32,081 nt of DNA from Caryophanales bacterium. GTDB lineage: Bacteria > Bacillota > Bacilli > Paenibacillales > CANHCR01. Positions 16,796 to 24,602 of the stretch are shown here, one piece after another; the stretch's first letter is position 1, and each line of letters opens with the position of its first letter. Location: positions 1 to 32,081 of the forward strand of contig CANHCR010000030.1 of assembly GCA_947459205.1 (NCBI GenBank), read 5' to 3'. The translations under genes and the position numbers were made by a program. The notes under the pieces are model-generated. The model was not told the origin of the DNA. It did not search any database and saw nothing but the letters and a program-made list of their open reading frames with translations.

Positions 16796-18322
16796 ATGCC
16801 GGCAAATGAACGAATCAGTTTGGCGAAGACGCTGACTTCCGATGATTTGGAACGAATCGCTAGCAGTTGTCAGAAACAGTTGACCGATGAGGCGATGTAT
16901 TACTTGGAGTCGCGCCGCATTTATCCGAAAACGATTGAACAATTTGGCATTGGATTTCAGTCGGCGAAGATCGGATTTGCCGCCGAGAGCAACTCGATTG
17001 CCGATTATTTCGAAAATCGCATCGTCATTCCGGTGCGTAATGGCGAAGGCAAAATTACCGAACTGGTCGGGCGGGCGATTGACCAGCGCGAACCGAAATA
17101 TAAGTTGTTGCTCGGCAACGAAGAGGCTTTTTTTAACGAGACGGAACTCGATGAATCGGATGAAGTCATTCTTTGCAATAATATCTTCGACACACTCATC
17201 CTCATTCAAGAGGATTTGCCGGCGATTTGCTTGCAAACGTCGGTCAGTTTTAAGGCCGTGCATGCGCAACGTCTGATCGGCAAACGTGTGTTGATTTGCC
17301 TTGGCAATGACGAAACGGGGTTGCGCGAAAGTGCGCGTATCGAAAATTTGCTGCGGGAACTTGATATCGAGACGTACATCGTTCATCTGCCGGAGAACAT
17401 TCGAGACATCAACGATATGTTCGTCAATTTTGAAGAGCCGCTCGCACGTTTTTTGGACTTGCTCAATGCCACCATCGAACAGGCGATGTTGGAGCCCATC
17501 GCTTCAGATTTTCGCAACATCATCGTCTTCAACGAAGAATATATGAAACGTTTTCGCGGTTTGGTCAGCGGCGTGTCGAGTGGGTTGGAGTCGCTCGATC
17601 GTGCCTTGCTTGGCGGCTTCCGCAGCGGACTGTACATCATCACAGGCACGACAGCGAGTGGTAAAACATTGCTCATGAAACAAATGGCCGATCACATCGC
17701 ATCCGGTCAGACACCCGTCATCTACGTGTCCTATGATTTGACGGCGTTCGAATTGTGGGCGCGTTCAATCGCTCGAATCCTCGGTAAAGCGACGCATGAG
17801 GTGTTGAATGGTAATCTCGTGCCAGAAAGCGTATTCGAGGCGAATCAAACGTATCACCAACTCAGCCAATCGATGTGGACGCTGGAAATGCCGTTTGATT
17901 CATCGATTCAATATGCACTTGCGCAAGTTGAAAAAATCTTGCTGACGCTCGGTCGACCGCCAGTCGTGTTCATCGACAATTTGCAGCGAATTCCGTACAG
18001 TCGGCGCGATGGCGAGGTGCAGTCGGCAGCTCAGTTCCAGGCGATGATGGCCTATCGGTTCAAGGAGTTGTCGCGCGAATGGCAGTGTCCGTTCATTTGC
18101 TCGATCCCTGCCGAGCGTCAGGAGCATCCTTTGCCGATTGGCGTCGAAGCGGCGGCCGACGTCATCATGGAGTTGCGCAGAGAATCAGACAAACACACGA
18201 CTGCCGGACGAGATGCACAAAGCACGATGTCGCTGACTTTGCTCAAGCATCGGAACGGCGCGCTCGGCACCTTGCAATTGAACTGCAACCATTCACGTAC
18301 GCTGTTCACTGCAGCACCTTAA
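16796..18322 (+). CDS. Degenerate DnaG/Toprim domain fused to DnaB-type helicase core
   Basis: The 508-residue protein joins a DnaG-like catalytic-core region with Toprim fold (about 30-225) to a DnaB/Twinkle-type RecA-fold ATPase (about 255-505). The primase part has the DnaG-like RIVIPVRNGEGKI and RAIDQREPKYK, but no zinc finger. In Toprim, the catalytic Glu of EGxxD reads N (NNIFD, D132 kept) and DxDxxG reads GNDETG (first Asp lost, D172 kept), so primase or nicking activity is unlikely. The ATPase has Walker A GTTASGKT (284-291), Walker B VVFIDNLQ (D394) and an arginine-finger-like KHRNG (484-488). The DnaB catalytic Glu position (SLEM in DnaB) reads SYDL. The DnaB N-terminal domain is absent. 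The start ATG follows GAGGAG by 8 bases. It lies between mecA and ypeB, where sleB might be expected. Role unknown. Confidence 0.82.
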   Translation: MPANERISLAKTLTSDDLERIASSCQKQLTDEAMYYLESRRIYPKTIEQFGIGFQSAKIGFAAESNSIADYFENRIVIPVRNGEGKITELVGRAIDQREPKYKLLLGNEEAFFNETELDESDEVILCNNIFDTLILIQEDLPAICLQTSVSFKAVHAQRLIGKRVLICLGNDETGLRESARIENLLRELDIETYIVHLPENIRDINDMFVNFEEPLARFLDLLNATIEQAMLEPIASDFRNIIVFNEEYMKRFRGLVSGVSSGLESLDRALLGGFRSGLYIITGTTASGKTLLMKQMADHIASGQTPVIYVSYDLTAFELWARSIARILGKATHEVLNGNLVPESVFEANQTYHQLSQSMWTLEMPFDSSIQYALAQVEKILLTLGRPPVVFIDNLQRIPYSRRDGEVQSAAQFQAMMAYRFKELSREWQCPFICSIPAERQEHPLPIGVEAAADVIMELRRESDKHTTAGRDAQSTMSLTLLKHRNGALGTLQLNCNHSRTLFTAAP

Positions 18323-18342
18323 ATACACTGAAACGCATAATT

Positions 18343-18395
18343 CTCCCTAACCGTTGTCAAACTATGTGCGACAAATGTTGTGAAGGGAGTTTTTT
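18343..18395 (+). terminator. Terminator or SD-hiding hairpin before ypeB
   Basis: CTCCCT (18343-18348) pairs with AGGGAG (18384-18389), an inner TTGTC/GACAA pair (18354-18358 with 18369-18373) strengthens it, and TTTTTT follows at 18390-18395. The AGGGAG strand is also the ypeB ribosome-binding site. It may end transcription from the helicase gene, hide the site, or both. Confidence 0.6.
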
Positions 18396-18398
18396 GCT

Positions 18399-19742
18399 AT
18401 GTATCGAAAAATCAGCGCGATTGTGCTACCGCTTGCTCTCATTGCCCTCATCGCCGTGAGCGCGTGGGGCTTTCAGGTTCGTGAAGAGAAGAATACGGTG
18501 CTGATAAAGGCGGAAAATCAGTATCAACGAGCGTTTCATGAATTGACAGATAATGTCGAACAACTGCATTATGAACTGGCGAAAATCATGATTTTGAACG
18601 GTGAAGAGTCACAGCGAAAGGCGCTAGCGAACGTCTGGCGCTTGACCAATCAAGCGCAATCGAACATTGCTCAGTTGCCACTGGCGCTCTTGCCGTTTCA
18701 TCAGACACAACAATTACTGCATAACGTTTCTGGTTTTGCCTATCGCACATCGGTGCGCGACATGCGCAACAAACCGCTGTCCGCCGCAGAGAAAAAGACG
18801 CTCGTCAATTTGCATCGCCGTACGGGCGAGATTGCCGCCGAATTGCGCAAAGTGCAGACGGCAGTCATCGGCAAACAATTGCGCTGGATGGACGTCGAGG
18901 TGGCACTCGCTGACGAACGCGGGCAACGTGATAACGCAATCATCGACGGATTTAAATTGGTCAACGAGAAAGTCGTTGAATTTGAGGAATTTGATTGGGG
19001 GCCGTCGGCACTCAACAAACATTTGACGACTGAACCACTCATCACAAACGCGAAACCGCTCTCCGATGCGGCATTAAAGAAGCGCGCGGGTGAATGGGTC
19101 GGCGGCACCGCGATCCGTCAGGTGCGTGACAAAAAACTGCAAGCACGTGGCATCGCGGAATGGCAAGTCAAGCATCGTTCGAGCGACCAAACCGTATCGG
19201 TGCAAATGAACCGCTATACCGGTCAAGCGCTGATGTTTCTCCACTCGCGTAAGGTTGGCGCGGTGAAGTTGCAGCCCGAGCAAGCGCTGGCGAAAGCCGA
19301 ACAGTACATGAAGCGTCACCAGTTTCCTGCACTCGAGATGGTCGCCTATGATCGTTATGAGCGCTCGGCCAGCATCACTTTTGTTGAGAATAAGCATAAA
19401 ACACTCTACTATCCTCATAAAGTAGTGGTAAATGTGGCGCTCGATAACGGTGAAATTATCGGCTTGCAATCGCAGTTGCCGTTTGCCGAATCAGAGCGTG
19501 CGAAGTCTTTGAGTGCGGTTTCGCGAAAGTCTGAATTGTCACAAAAAAGTGCACGTTCCTTGTTAGAACCAGGTTTCAAGGTGCTATCCGTGCGCAGGGC
19601 CGTCATCGAAAACGAGCGTCGTGAAGCGGTGTCGTGCTATCAGTTTGAGGGGCGCTTGGGCGAGCAACATTATCGCATTTTTCTCAACACAGTCGACGGC
19701 CGCGAAGAACAAGTGGAGCGCCTGAGTGAAGTCGAAATTTGA
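18399..19742 (+). CDS. ypeB: Germination protein YpeB
   Basis: Spore protein required with the cortex-lytic enzyme SleB for cortex breakdown at germination; in bacilli SleB and YpeB depend on each other for presence in the spore. The 447 residues match the usual length of about 450. An N-terminal membrane anchor or signal segment is at about 6-26, a long helical region at about 30-220, and PepSY-type repeats fill the C-terminal half (for example HRSSDQTVSVQMNRYTGQ and VVNVALDNGEIIGLQSQ). The ATG is 9 bases after AGGGAG, which lies inside the hairpin described at 18343-18395. No sleB gene is next to it here. The stop overlaps the ypfB-like gene by one base. Confidence 0.9.
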   Translation: MYRKISAIVLPLALIALIAVSAWGFQVREEKNTVLIKAENQYQRAFHELTDNVEQLHYELAKIMILNGEESQRKALANVWRLTNQAQSNIAQLPLALLPFHQTQQLLHNVSGFAYRTSVRDMRNKPLSAAEKKTLVNLHRRTGEIAAELRKVQTAVIGKQLRWMDVEVALADERGQRDNAIIDGFKLVNEKVVEFEEFDWGPSALNKHLTTEPLITNAKPLSDAALKKRAGEWVGGTAIRQVRDKKLQARGIAEWQVKHRSSDQTVSVQMNRYTGQALMFLHSRKVGAVKLQPEQALAKAEQYMKRHQFPALEMVAYDRYERSASITFVENKHKTLYYPHKVVVNVALDNGEIIGLQSQLPFAESERAKSLSAVSRKSELSQKSARSLLEPGFKVLSVRRAVIENERREAVSCYQFEGRLGEQHYRIFLNTVDGREEQVERLSEVEI

Positions 19743-19888
19743 TGAAACTTGATGTCGTAGAAAAATGGCTGTGGCGCATCGTCTATGGACTATTTGCGAC
19801 GATCATCATCATCCAGGTGTTGCTGACCCATCCCCAAATCCGCTATTGGCTAGTGAGTATTAGCAAAATCGAAGGCGTCCGCCCTTAA
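19742..19888 (+). CDS. ypfB: Small membrane protein, YpfB-like (DUF5359)
   Basis: A 48-codon frame starting at the ATG that overlaps the ypeB stop (TGATG). The product has a basic/amphipathic N-terminus (MKLDVVEKWLWR), one transmembrane segment at about 12-30, and ends in a motif like KIEGVRP. Position and form match YpfB of B. subtilis, a short membrane protein encoded just before cmk with a similar EGV-type C-terminus. No function is known. The ribosome-binding site is weak, so translation is probably coupled to ypeB. The neighbouring ypfA (PilZ) gene of B. subtilis is not present. Confidence 0.68.
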   Translation: MKLDVVEKWLWRIVYGLFATIIIIQVLLTHPQIRYWLVSISKIEGVRP

Positions 19889-19904
19889 GACAACTGATTT
19901 GCTT

Positions 19905-19933
19905 TTGCATCTGTGCACTCATTATGATATAAT
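19905..19933 (+). promoter_or_regulatory. Sigma-A promoter for cmk
   Basis: TTGCAT at 19905-19910 and an extended -10 TGATATAAT (TATAAT at 19928-19933) are 17 bases apart. The leader of about 50 bases can form a small GTCCG/CGGGC hairpin before the cmk ribosome-binding site. Confidence 0.8.
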
Positions 19934-19992
19934 TTCCAAATGTATGGGTCCGAAAAACGGGCTCAACTTGAACCTTTGGAAGGGTGCACACA

Positions 19993-20685
19993 ATGTCCGT
20001 TTCGAAACGAATTAATATCGCGATTGACGGTCCTGCTGGTGCCGGCAAAAGTACGGTCGCCAAACAAGTGGCTCGTCAACTCGGTTATGTCTATGTTGAT
20101 ACAGGAGCGATGTATCGTGCGATTGCCTGGAAAGTGTTACAAGAGGGTGTGCAAGGTGACGAGCAGCAGATGATTGCTGTCGCCGAGCAGACGCGGGTTA
20201 CGCTTCAACCAGGTGAGATGGTACAAAAAGTATTCGTCGATGATACGGAAGTGACGGAACTGATTCGTACGCCTGAAATCTCAAATTTCACATCCGCTGT
20301 TGCAACCATTGGAGAAATCCGCAAATTGTTGGTCGATATGCAACAACAAATGGCGGAGCAAAAAGGAATTGTGATGGATGGACGCGACATTGGTACACAC
20401 GTGCTGCCGAATGCCGAGTTGAAGCTGTTTTTGACTGCATCGGTCGAAGAGCGGGCACAACGCCGATATCGCGAATTGACGGCGAAAAATGAGCAAGTCT
20501 CGTTTGAGCAAATCAAGGCCGATATTGCTGCGCGTGACCATATGGACGAAACGCGTGAAGTATCGCCTTTGGTGCAGGCGCCAGATGCGCTGCGTATCGA
20601 TTCGAGTGACATGACGATTGAAGAAGTCGTGCAACTCATGGTTCGCTTATCCGTTGAGGCTGGTGCATCGGTAGGTGCAAGATGA
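19993..20685 (+). CDS. cmk: Cytidylate kinase
   Basis: Phosphorylates CMP and dCMP with ATP in pyrimidine nucleotide recycling. The 230-residue protein has the P-loop GPAGAGKS at about 13-20, VDTGAMYRAIAW, the DGRDIGTHVLP loop and a basic lid region. This is the standard long bacterial Cmk. The ATG at 19993 is 8 bases after GGAAGGG; an in-frame GTG at 19984 overlaps that site. The stop overlaps the plsC start. The order cmk-plsC-ypfD is common in bacilli. Confidence 0.94.
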   Translation: MSVSKRINIAIDGPAGAGKSTVAKQVARQLGYVYVDTGAMYRAIAWKVLQEGVQGDEQQMIAVAEQTRVTLQPGEMVQKVFVDDTEVTELIRTPEISNFTSAVATIGEIRKLLVDMQQQMAEQKGIVMDGRDIGTHVLPNAELKLFLTASVEERAQRRYRELTAKNEQVSFEQIKADIAARDHMDETREVSPLVQAPDALRIDSSDMTIEEVVQLMVRLSVEAGASVGAR

Positions 20686-21260
20686 GGTTTTACAAATTTT
20701 CACGATTTTTGCTTCGCGTGTGGTTGAAACTGTTTTATCGGTTTGAGGCAATCGGAGTCGAAAACTTACAACCGAACAAAGCGTACATTTTATGTCCAAA
20801 CCACCAAAGCAACTGGGACCCGCCGCTCGTTGGCATACCATTGTCGATGATCGTGCACTTTATGGCAAAAGAAGAAATGTTCAAAGTGCCGATTTTGAAA
20901 CAGATGATTACGGCGTACGGCGCTTATCCGGTGAACCGCGAACGGATGGACAAAAACACTTATCGCACGACTACGCGCTTGCTTGAAGAGAACAAAATCA
21001 TCTGTATTTTCCCTGAGGGCACTCGTTCCAGTGGAGTCGCGCGTGAAGGCGCAGCCACTTTTGCCATCAGAACAAATACGCCAATCGTCCCGGTGGCGAT
21101 TGTCGGCACGTATCGCTTGTTCAGCAAAATGACCGTGATTTACGGAACACCGCTTACGTTTACTCATCTTGACGATTTGCCGAAGGATGAGAAAGTTAAG
21201 GCGGCGACCGCAGAAATAATGAAGGCGATTCACAAGTTAATGGAGGAGAGACCGTCATGA
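20682..21260 (+). CDS. plsC: 1-acyl-sn-glycerol-3-phosphate acyltransferase
   Basis: Adds the second acyl chain to lysophosphatidic acid to form phosphatidic acid at the inner membrane face. The family blocks are present: HQSNWDP (HX4D, His about 46), FPEGTRS (about 108-114), and a VPVAIVGTYR block. The 192-residue length is that of the short bacterial PlsC type. The N-terminus is hydrophobic and basic, as expected for a membrane-associated enzyme. It overlaps cmk by 4 bases and ypfD by 4 bases. The same window also holds plsY and gpsA, so three steps of phosphatidate synthesis are encoded within 5 kb. Confidence 0.92.
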   Translation: MRFYKFSRFLLRVWLKLFYRFEAIGVENLQPNKAYILCPNHQSNWDPPLVGIPLSMIVHFMAKEEMFKVPILKQMITAYGAYPVNRERMDKNTYRTTTRLLEENKIICIFPEGTRSSGVAREGAATFAIRTNTPIVPVAIVGTYRLFSKMTVIYGTPLTFTHLDDLPKDEKVKAATAEIMKAIHKLMEERPS

Positions 21261-22552
21261 CAGAGGAAACCAAAGGAACCACCGCAGTGGAGAATACAAC
21301 AGAGACCACAACAGAGATTTCAACAGAGAGTGCGCAAGCAGAAGTAGTAGAAGTAGTAGAGGCAGTAGAGGCAGTATCTGAAGAAGTTAATCCACTTGAG
21401 AATGTTGAAGTAAAAGTGTATAACGTCGGTGACAACGTAAAAGGCACGGTCGTGCGTCTTTTGCCGAAAGCGGCGCTCGTTGAACTGGACACGAAATATA
21501 CGGCCGTCATTCCGGTCGGTGAAATTGCCAATGTTTACTACGAAAACATTGCCGACGCTGTTCAAATTGGCGATGTTGTCGAGTGCAAAGTGAAAACAAT
21601 CGATGGCGACAAAGATACGCTTATCCTTTCGAAAAAAGATTTCGATAAAGAACATGCATGGACGCGCATCGTTGAGTTGAACGAAAGCGGCGCATCGTTT
21701 GATGTTATCGTCACGGGTCCGGTCAAAGGCGGTTTAGTCGTTGATCTTGGTGTCCGCGGATTTATCCCGCGCAAGCATGTCGGTGTTGCCACTGAGGAAG
21801 AGTTGGCTGAATTGAAAGGCAAGAAACTTGCCGTTAAAATCATCGAGTTGGATGAAGAAAACAAAAAAGTGGTGCTTTCGCACACGGCTGTTTTGAGAGA
21901 ATTGAAGCAACAAGAAGCGGGTCAATTTATCGCTACGCTCGAAGTCGGTCAAGAGTTGACGGGCACAGTGCAACGTATTTCTGACTTCGGCGTTTTCGTC
22001 AACATCGGAGCGCTCGATGGACTTGTCCATATTTCTGAACTTTCATGGAACCACATCACGAAACCGACAGACGTTGTCAATGAGGGCGACGTAATCAAAG
22101 TGAAAGTCATCAAAATTGATGCTGTTAATGGTAAAGTTGGACTGAGCATCAAATCGTTGTTGCCACAGCCTTGGGACACTGTCGGTGAGAAATTCCAAGT
22201 TGGTGATATCGTTCCTGCAACCGTGAAGCGTGTAACTGACTTTGGCGCTTTTGTGGAAATCGCTGAAGGCGTCGAAGGCTTAGTACGCATGTCACAACTG
22301 GCTCATACGTTCGTCAAATCGGCACATGAAGTCGTAAGTGTCGGACAACAAATCAATGTAAAAATTCTTGAGTTGGATGCAGTCAACAAAAAAGCGAGCC
22401 TAAGTTTGAAGGAAACAACAGACAAACCAGTTGATGCAGTTGCGGCATCGCAAGCAGACCAATCCGATATCGATGCAAACAGTAACCAACAACAATTGAC
22501 GACGAACATCGGTGAACAGTTCGGATCCTTGTTGAGTAAGTTCAAAAAATAA
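21257..22552 (+). CDS. ypfD: S1-domain RNA-binding protein (YpfD / RpsA homologue)
   Basis: Homologue of ribosomal protein S1 with four S1 repeats: about 55-120, 140-205 (more divergent), 222-295 and 305-385. The last two have the classical cores ISDFGVFVNIG and VTDFGAFVEI. Length is 431 residues, against about 380 for B. subtilis YpfD; the extra part is an acidic Thr/Glu/Val-rich N-terminal tail (about 1-50), coded partly by a GTAGAA/GTAGAG-type microsatellite near 21345-21374. GGAGGAGA precedes the start, which overlaps the plsC stop. In Gram-positives this protein is not an integral ribosomal protein as in E. coli; an RNA-binding role is inferred. A terminator follows. Confidence 0.9.
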   Translation: MTEETKGTTAVENTTETTTEISTESAQAEVVEVVEAVEAVSEEVNPLENVEVKVYNVGDNVKGTVVRLLPKAALVELDTKYTAVIPVGEIANVYYENIADAVQIGDVVECKVKTIDGDKDTLILSKKDFDKEHAWTRIVELNESGASFDVIVTGPVKGGLVVDLGVRGFIPRKHVGVATEEELAELKGKKLAVKIIELDEENKKVVLSHTAVLRELKQQEAGQFIATLEVGQELTGTVQRISDFGVFVNIGALDGLVHISELSWNHITKPTDVVNEGDVIKVKVIKIDAVNGKVGLSIKSLLPQPWDTVGEKFQVGDIVPATVKRVTDFGAFVEIAEGVEGLVRMSQLAHTFVKSAHEVVSVGQQINVKILELDAVNKKASLSLKETTDKPVDAVAASQADQSDIDANSNQQQLTTNIGEQFGSLLSKFKK

Positions 22553-22571
22553 TTGCACTTGCAAGCTAGGC

Positions 22572-22600
22572 CGGCGGCCCGCAAGGGTCGCCGTTTTCTT
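22572..22600 (+). terminator. Terminator of the cmk-plsC-ypfD unit
   Basis: CGGCGGCCC (22572-22580), a GCAA tetraloop and GGGTCGCCG (22585-22593) are followed by TTTTCTT. Confidence 0.88.
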
Positions 22601-22631
22601 ATGAATATATAAATAAACGGAGGATGCAGAG

Positions 22632-23957
22632 ATGGCAATCCCTGTAGTGGCGATCGTAGGTCGGCCGAATGTCGGCAAATCGACGATTTTCAATTATTTG
22701 ATTGGTGAGCGACGCTCGATTGTCGAGGACATGCCTGGTGTTACGCGTGATCGAATTTATGGCACGACGGAATGGCGCGATCGCAAGTTTCACTTAATCG
22801 ATACGGGCGGGATCGACCGCAATGAAGAACATCATGAAATGTTCAAGATGATGCGCTATCAAGCCGAATTGGCGATTGATGAAGCGGACGTCATCATATT
22901 TATGGTCGATGCAAAAGATGGACTGACCATCGCCGACGAAGAAGTTGCGAATATGCTGATGCGTTCGAAAAAGCCGATTGTAGTTGCGGTCAACAAAGTC
23001 GACAATTTTGAGCGTCGGGAAGCAATTTATGATTTTTACAGTTTGGGGTTCGGCACGGCGATTGCTGTCTCGGGCGCACATTCGACTGGTTTTGGCGATT
23101 TGCTGGAGGAAGTGTACAATCTATTGCCACCAGACAAAGCGGACGATGAGTACGATGATGACATCATTAAGATTGCCGTGATCGGTCGGCCGAATGTCGG
23201 CAAGTCATCACTCGTCAACGCAATGCTCGGTGAGGAACGAGTCATTGTAAGCAACGTCGCGGGAACGACGCGCGATGCGATCGATACGCCATTCACGCGT
23301 GAAGGGCAAGAATATGTGCTCATCGATACGGCTGGTTTGCGTAAACGTGGCAAAGTGTACGAGTCGATTGAAAAATATAGCGTCATGCGGGCGATGCGGG
23401 CAATCGAACGGGCTGACGTGGTGCTTGTTGTCATCAACGGCGAGGAAGGCATTATCGAGCAGGACAAGCATATTGCCGGGTATGCACATGAAGCGGGCAA
23501 AGCCTCGATTTTTGTCGTCAATAAATGGGACGTCGTCGAAAAAGACGATAAGACGCTGCACAAGTTTTCAGAAAACATCAAAGCGCACTTTCTGTTCATG
23601 GACTATGCGCCGCATGCGTTTGTGTCTGCCAAAACGAAACAGCGTGTACACAAGATTTTGCCGCTCGTCAATGAAGTGGCAGAACAACACGCGATGCGTA
23701 TTCAGACGCCTGTACTGAACGATATTATCGCCGACGCGATGGCTGTCAATCCGCCGCACATGGATCGCGGACGTCGTTTGCGTCTCAGTTATGCCACGCA
23801 AGTTGCGGTCAAGCCGCCGACGTTCGTTTGTTTTGTTAATGATCCAGAACTGATGCATTTTTCGTATCAGCGCTATTTGGATAATAAGATTCGGGCGGCC
23901 TTTAAGTTCGGCGGCACGCCGATTCGCATTATTTGCCGGAAAAAGTCGGAAGATTAG
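22632..23957 (+). CDS. der: Ribosome biogenesis GTPase Der (EngA)
   Basis: Essential double-GTPase that assists assembly of the 50S ribosomal subunit. Two GTPase domains are plain: the first has GRPNVGKS at 10-17, DTGG and NKVD at 121-124; the second has GRPNVGKSS at 185-193, DTAGL and NKWD at about 298-301. A KH-like C-terminal domain follows (about 355-441), including the typical GGTPIRI. The 441-residue length is normal. The start is preceded by CGGAGG. It is followed within 30 bases by plsY and gpsA. Confidence 0.96.
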   Translation: MAIPVVAIVGRPNVGKSTIFNYLIGERRSIVEDMPGVTRDRIYGTTEWRDRKFHLIDTGGIDRNEEHHEMFKMMRYQAELAIDEADVIIFMVDAKDGLTIADEEVANMLMRSKKPIVVAVNKVDNFERREAIYDFYSLGFGTAIAVSGAHSTGFGDLLEEVYNLLPPDKADDEYDDDIIKIAVIGRPNVGKSSLVNAMLGEERVIVSNVAGTTRDAIDTPFTREGQEYVLIDTAGLRKRGKVYESIEKYSVMRAMRAIERADVVLVVINGEEGIIEQDKHIAGYAHEAGKASIFVVNKWDVVEKDDKTLHKFSENIKAHFLFMDYAPHAFVSAKTKQRVHKILPLVNEVAEQHAMRIQTPVLNDIIADAMAVNPPHMDRGRRLRLSYATQVAVKPPTFVCFVNDPELMHFSYQRYLDNKIRAAFKFGGTPIRIICRKKSED

Positions 23958-23984
23958 TGATACGTTTGATTTGGGGGAACTTTG

Positions 23985-24602
23985 ATGGTTGCAGCATTCG
24001 TGATATTAGGTAGTTATGTTTTGGGTTCACTAAGTTTCGCTTATTTTGCGGGGCGCTTGTTGAAAGGTGTCGACTTGCGTAAAGTGGGCAGTGGTAATCT
24101 CGGCGCGACGAACACGTTACGCGAATTAGGAACGTTGCCTGGCGTCATCGTTTTGTTATTGGATGTAGCGAAAGGAGCGGTGGCGGTCTGGCTTGGTTCG
24201 ACATTTGCCACTGACGGGCAATGGTGGCTCGTATTAGCATGCGGTTTGGCGGCGATTGCTGGTCACAACTGGCCGTTTTATTTGCAGTTCAAAGGCGGCA
24301 AAGGCGTAGCGACTGCGGCAGGTGTCATGCTCGGTATATTTTCCTTGCCGTTGCTTTGTGCCATGGCAATCGCTTTGATCATCATTGCCGTCACACGCTA
24401 TGTGTCACTCGGTTCAATCATTGGTTCCTTTTTATTACCTATCTTTGTCTATTTATTTGAAATGAAACTGAGCCCCGAATTGTGGTTTGCCGTGCTGATT
24501 GCCGCGGTCGTCATTTTGCGCCACCATTCGAACATCCGAAGATTAATGAACGGTACAGAAAAAAAGTTGTCGTTCAAGAAAAAAACGGAGAACGGAGCGT
24601 GA
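23985..24602 (+). CDS. plsY: Acyl-phosphate:glycerol-3-phosphate acyltransferase
   Basis: Integral membrane acyltransferase that makes 1-acyl-glycerol-3-phosphate from acyl-phosphate, the first acylation of phospholipid synthesis. Recognised by its three conserved blocks: GSGNLGATNTLR, GHNWPFYLQFKGGKGVAT and RHHSNIRRLMNGTE. It has about five transmembrane segments in 205 residues. The ATG at 23985 is 6 bases after GGGGGA; a TTG one codon earlier is possible. The stop overlaps the gpsA start region. Product and substrate relations with the neighbouring gpsA (supplies glycerol-3-phosphate) and the upstream plsC make a coherent pathway. Confidence 0.94.
   Translation: MVAAFVILGSYVLGSLSFAYFAGRLLKGVDLRKVGSGNLGATNTLRELGTLPGVIVLLLDVAKGAVAVWLGSTFATDGQWWLVLACGLAAIAGHNWPFYLQFKGGKGVATAAGVMLGIFSLPLLCAMAIALIIIAVTRYVSLGSIIGSFLLPIFVYLFEMKLSPELWFAVLIAAVVILRHHSNIRRLMNGTEKKLSFKKKTENGA

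Noticed and set aside
19933-19981. Long-range pairing TTCCAAA with TTTGGAA that could cover the cmk ribosome-binding site
   Set aside because: The first arm overlaps the -10 and lies mostly upstream of the predicted transcription start, so it would not be in the mRNA.
21345-21374. Trinucleotide-like repeat in ypfD as a possible phase-variable tract
   Set aside because: The repeat unit is a multiple of three and encodes an acidic tail; length changes would not shift the frame.
23036-23599. 187-codon minus-strand frame inside der
   Set aside because: Serine-rich mirror translation of der, one of several such shadows in well-biased genes.
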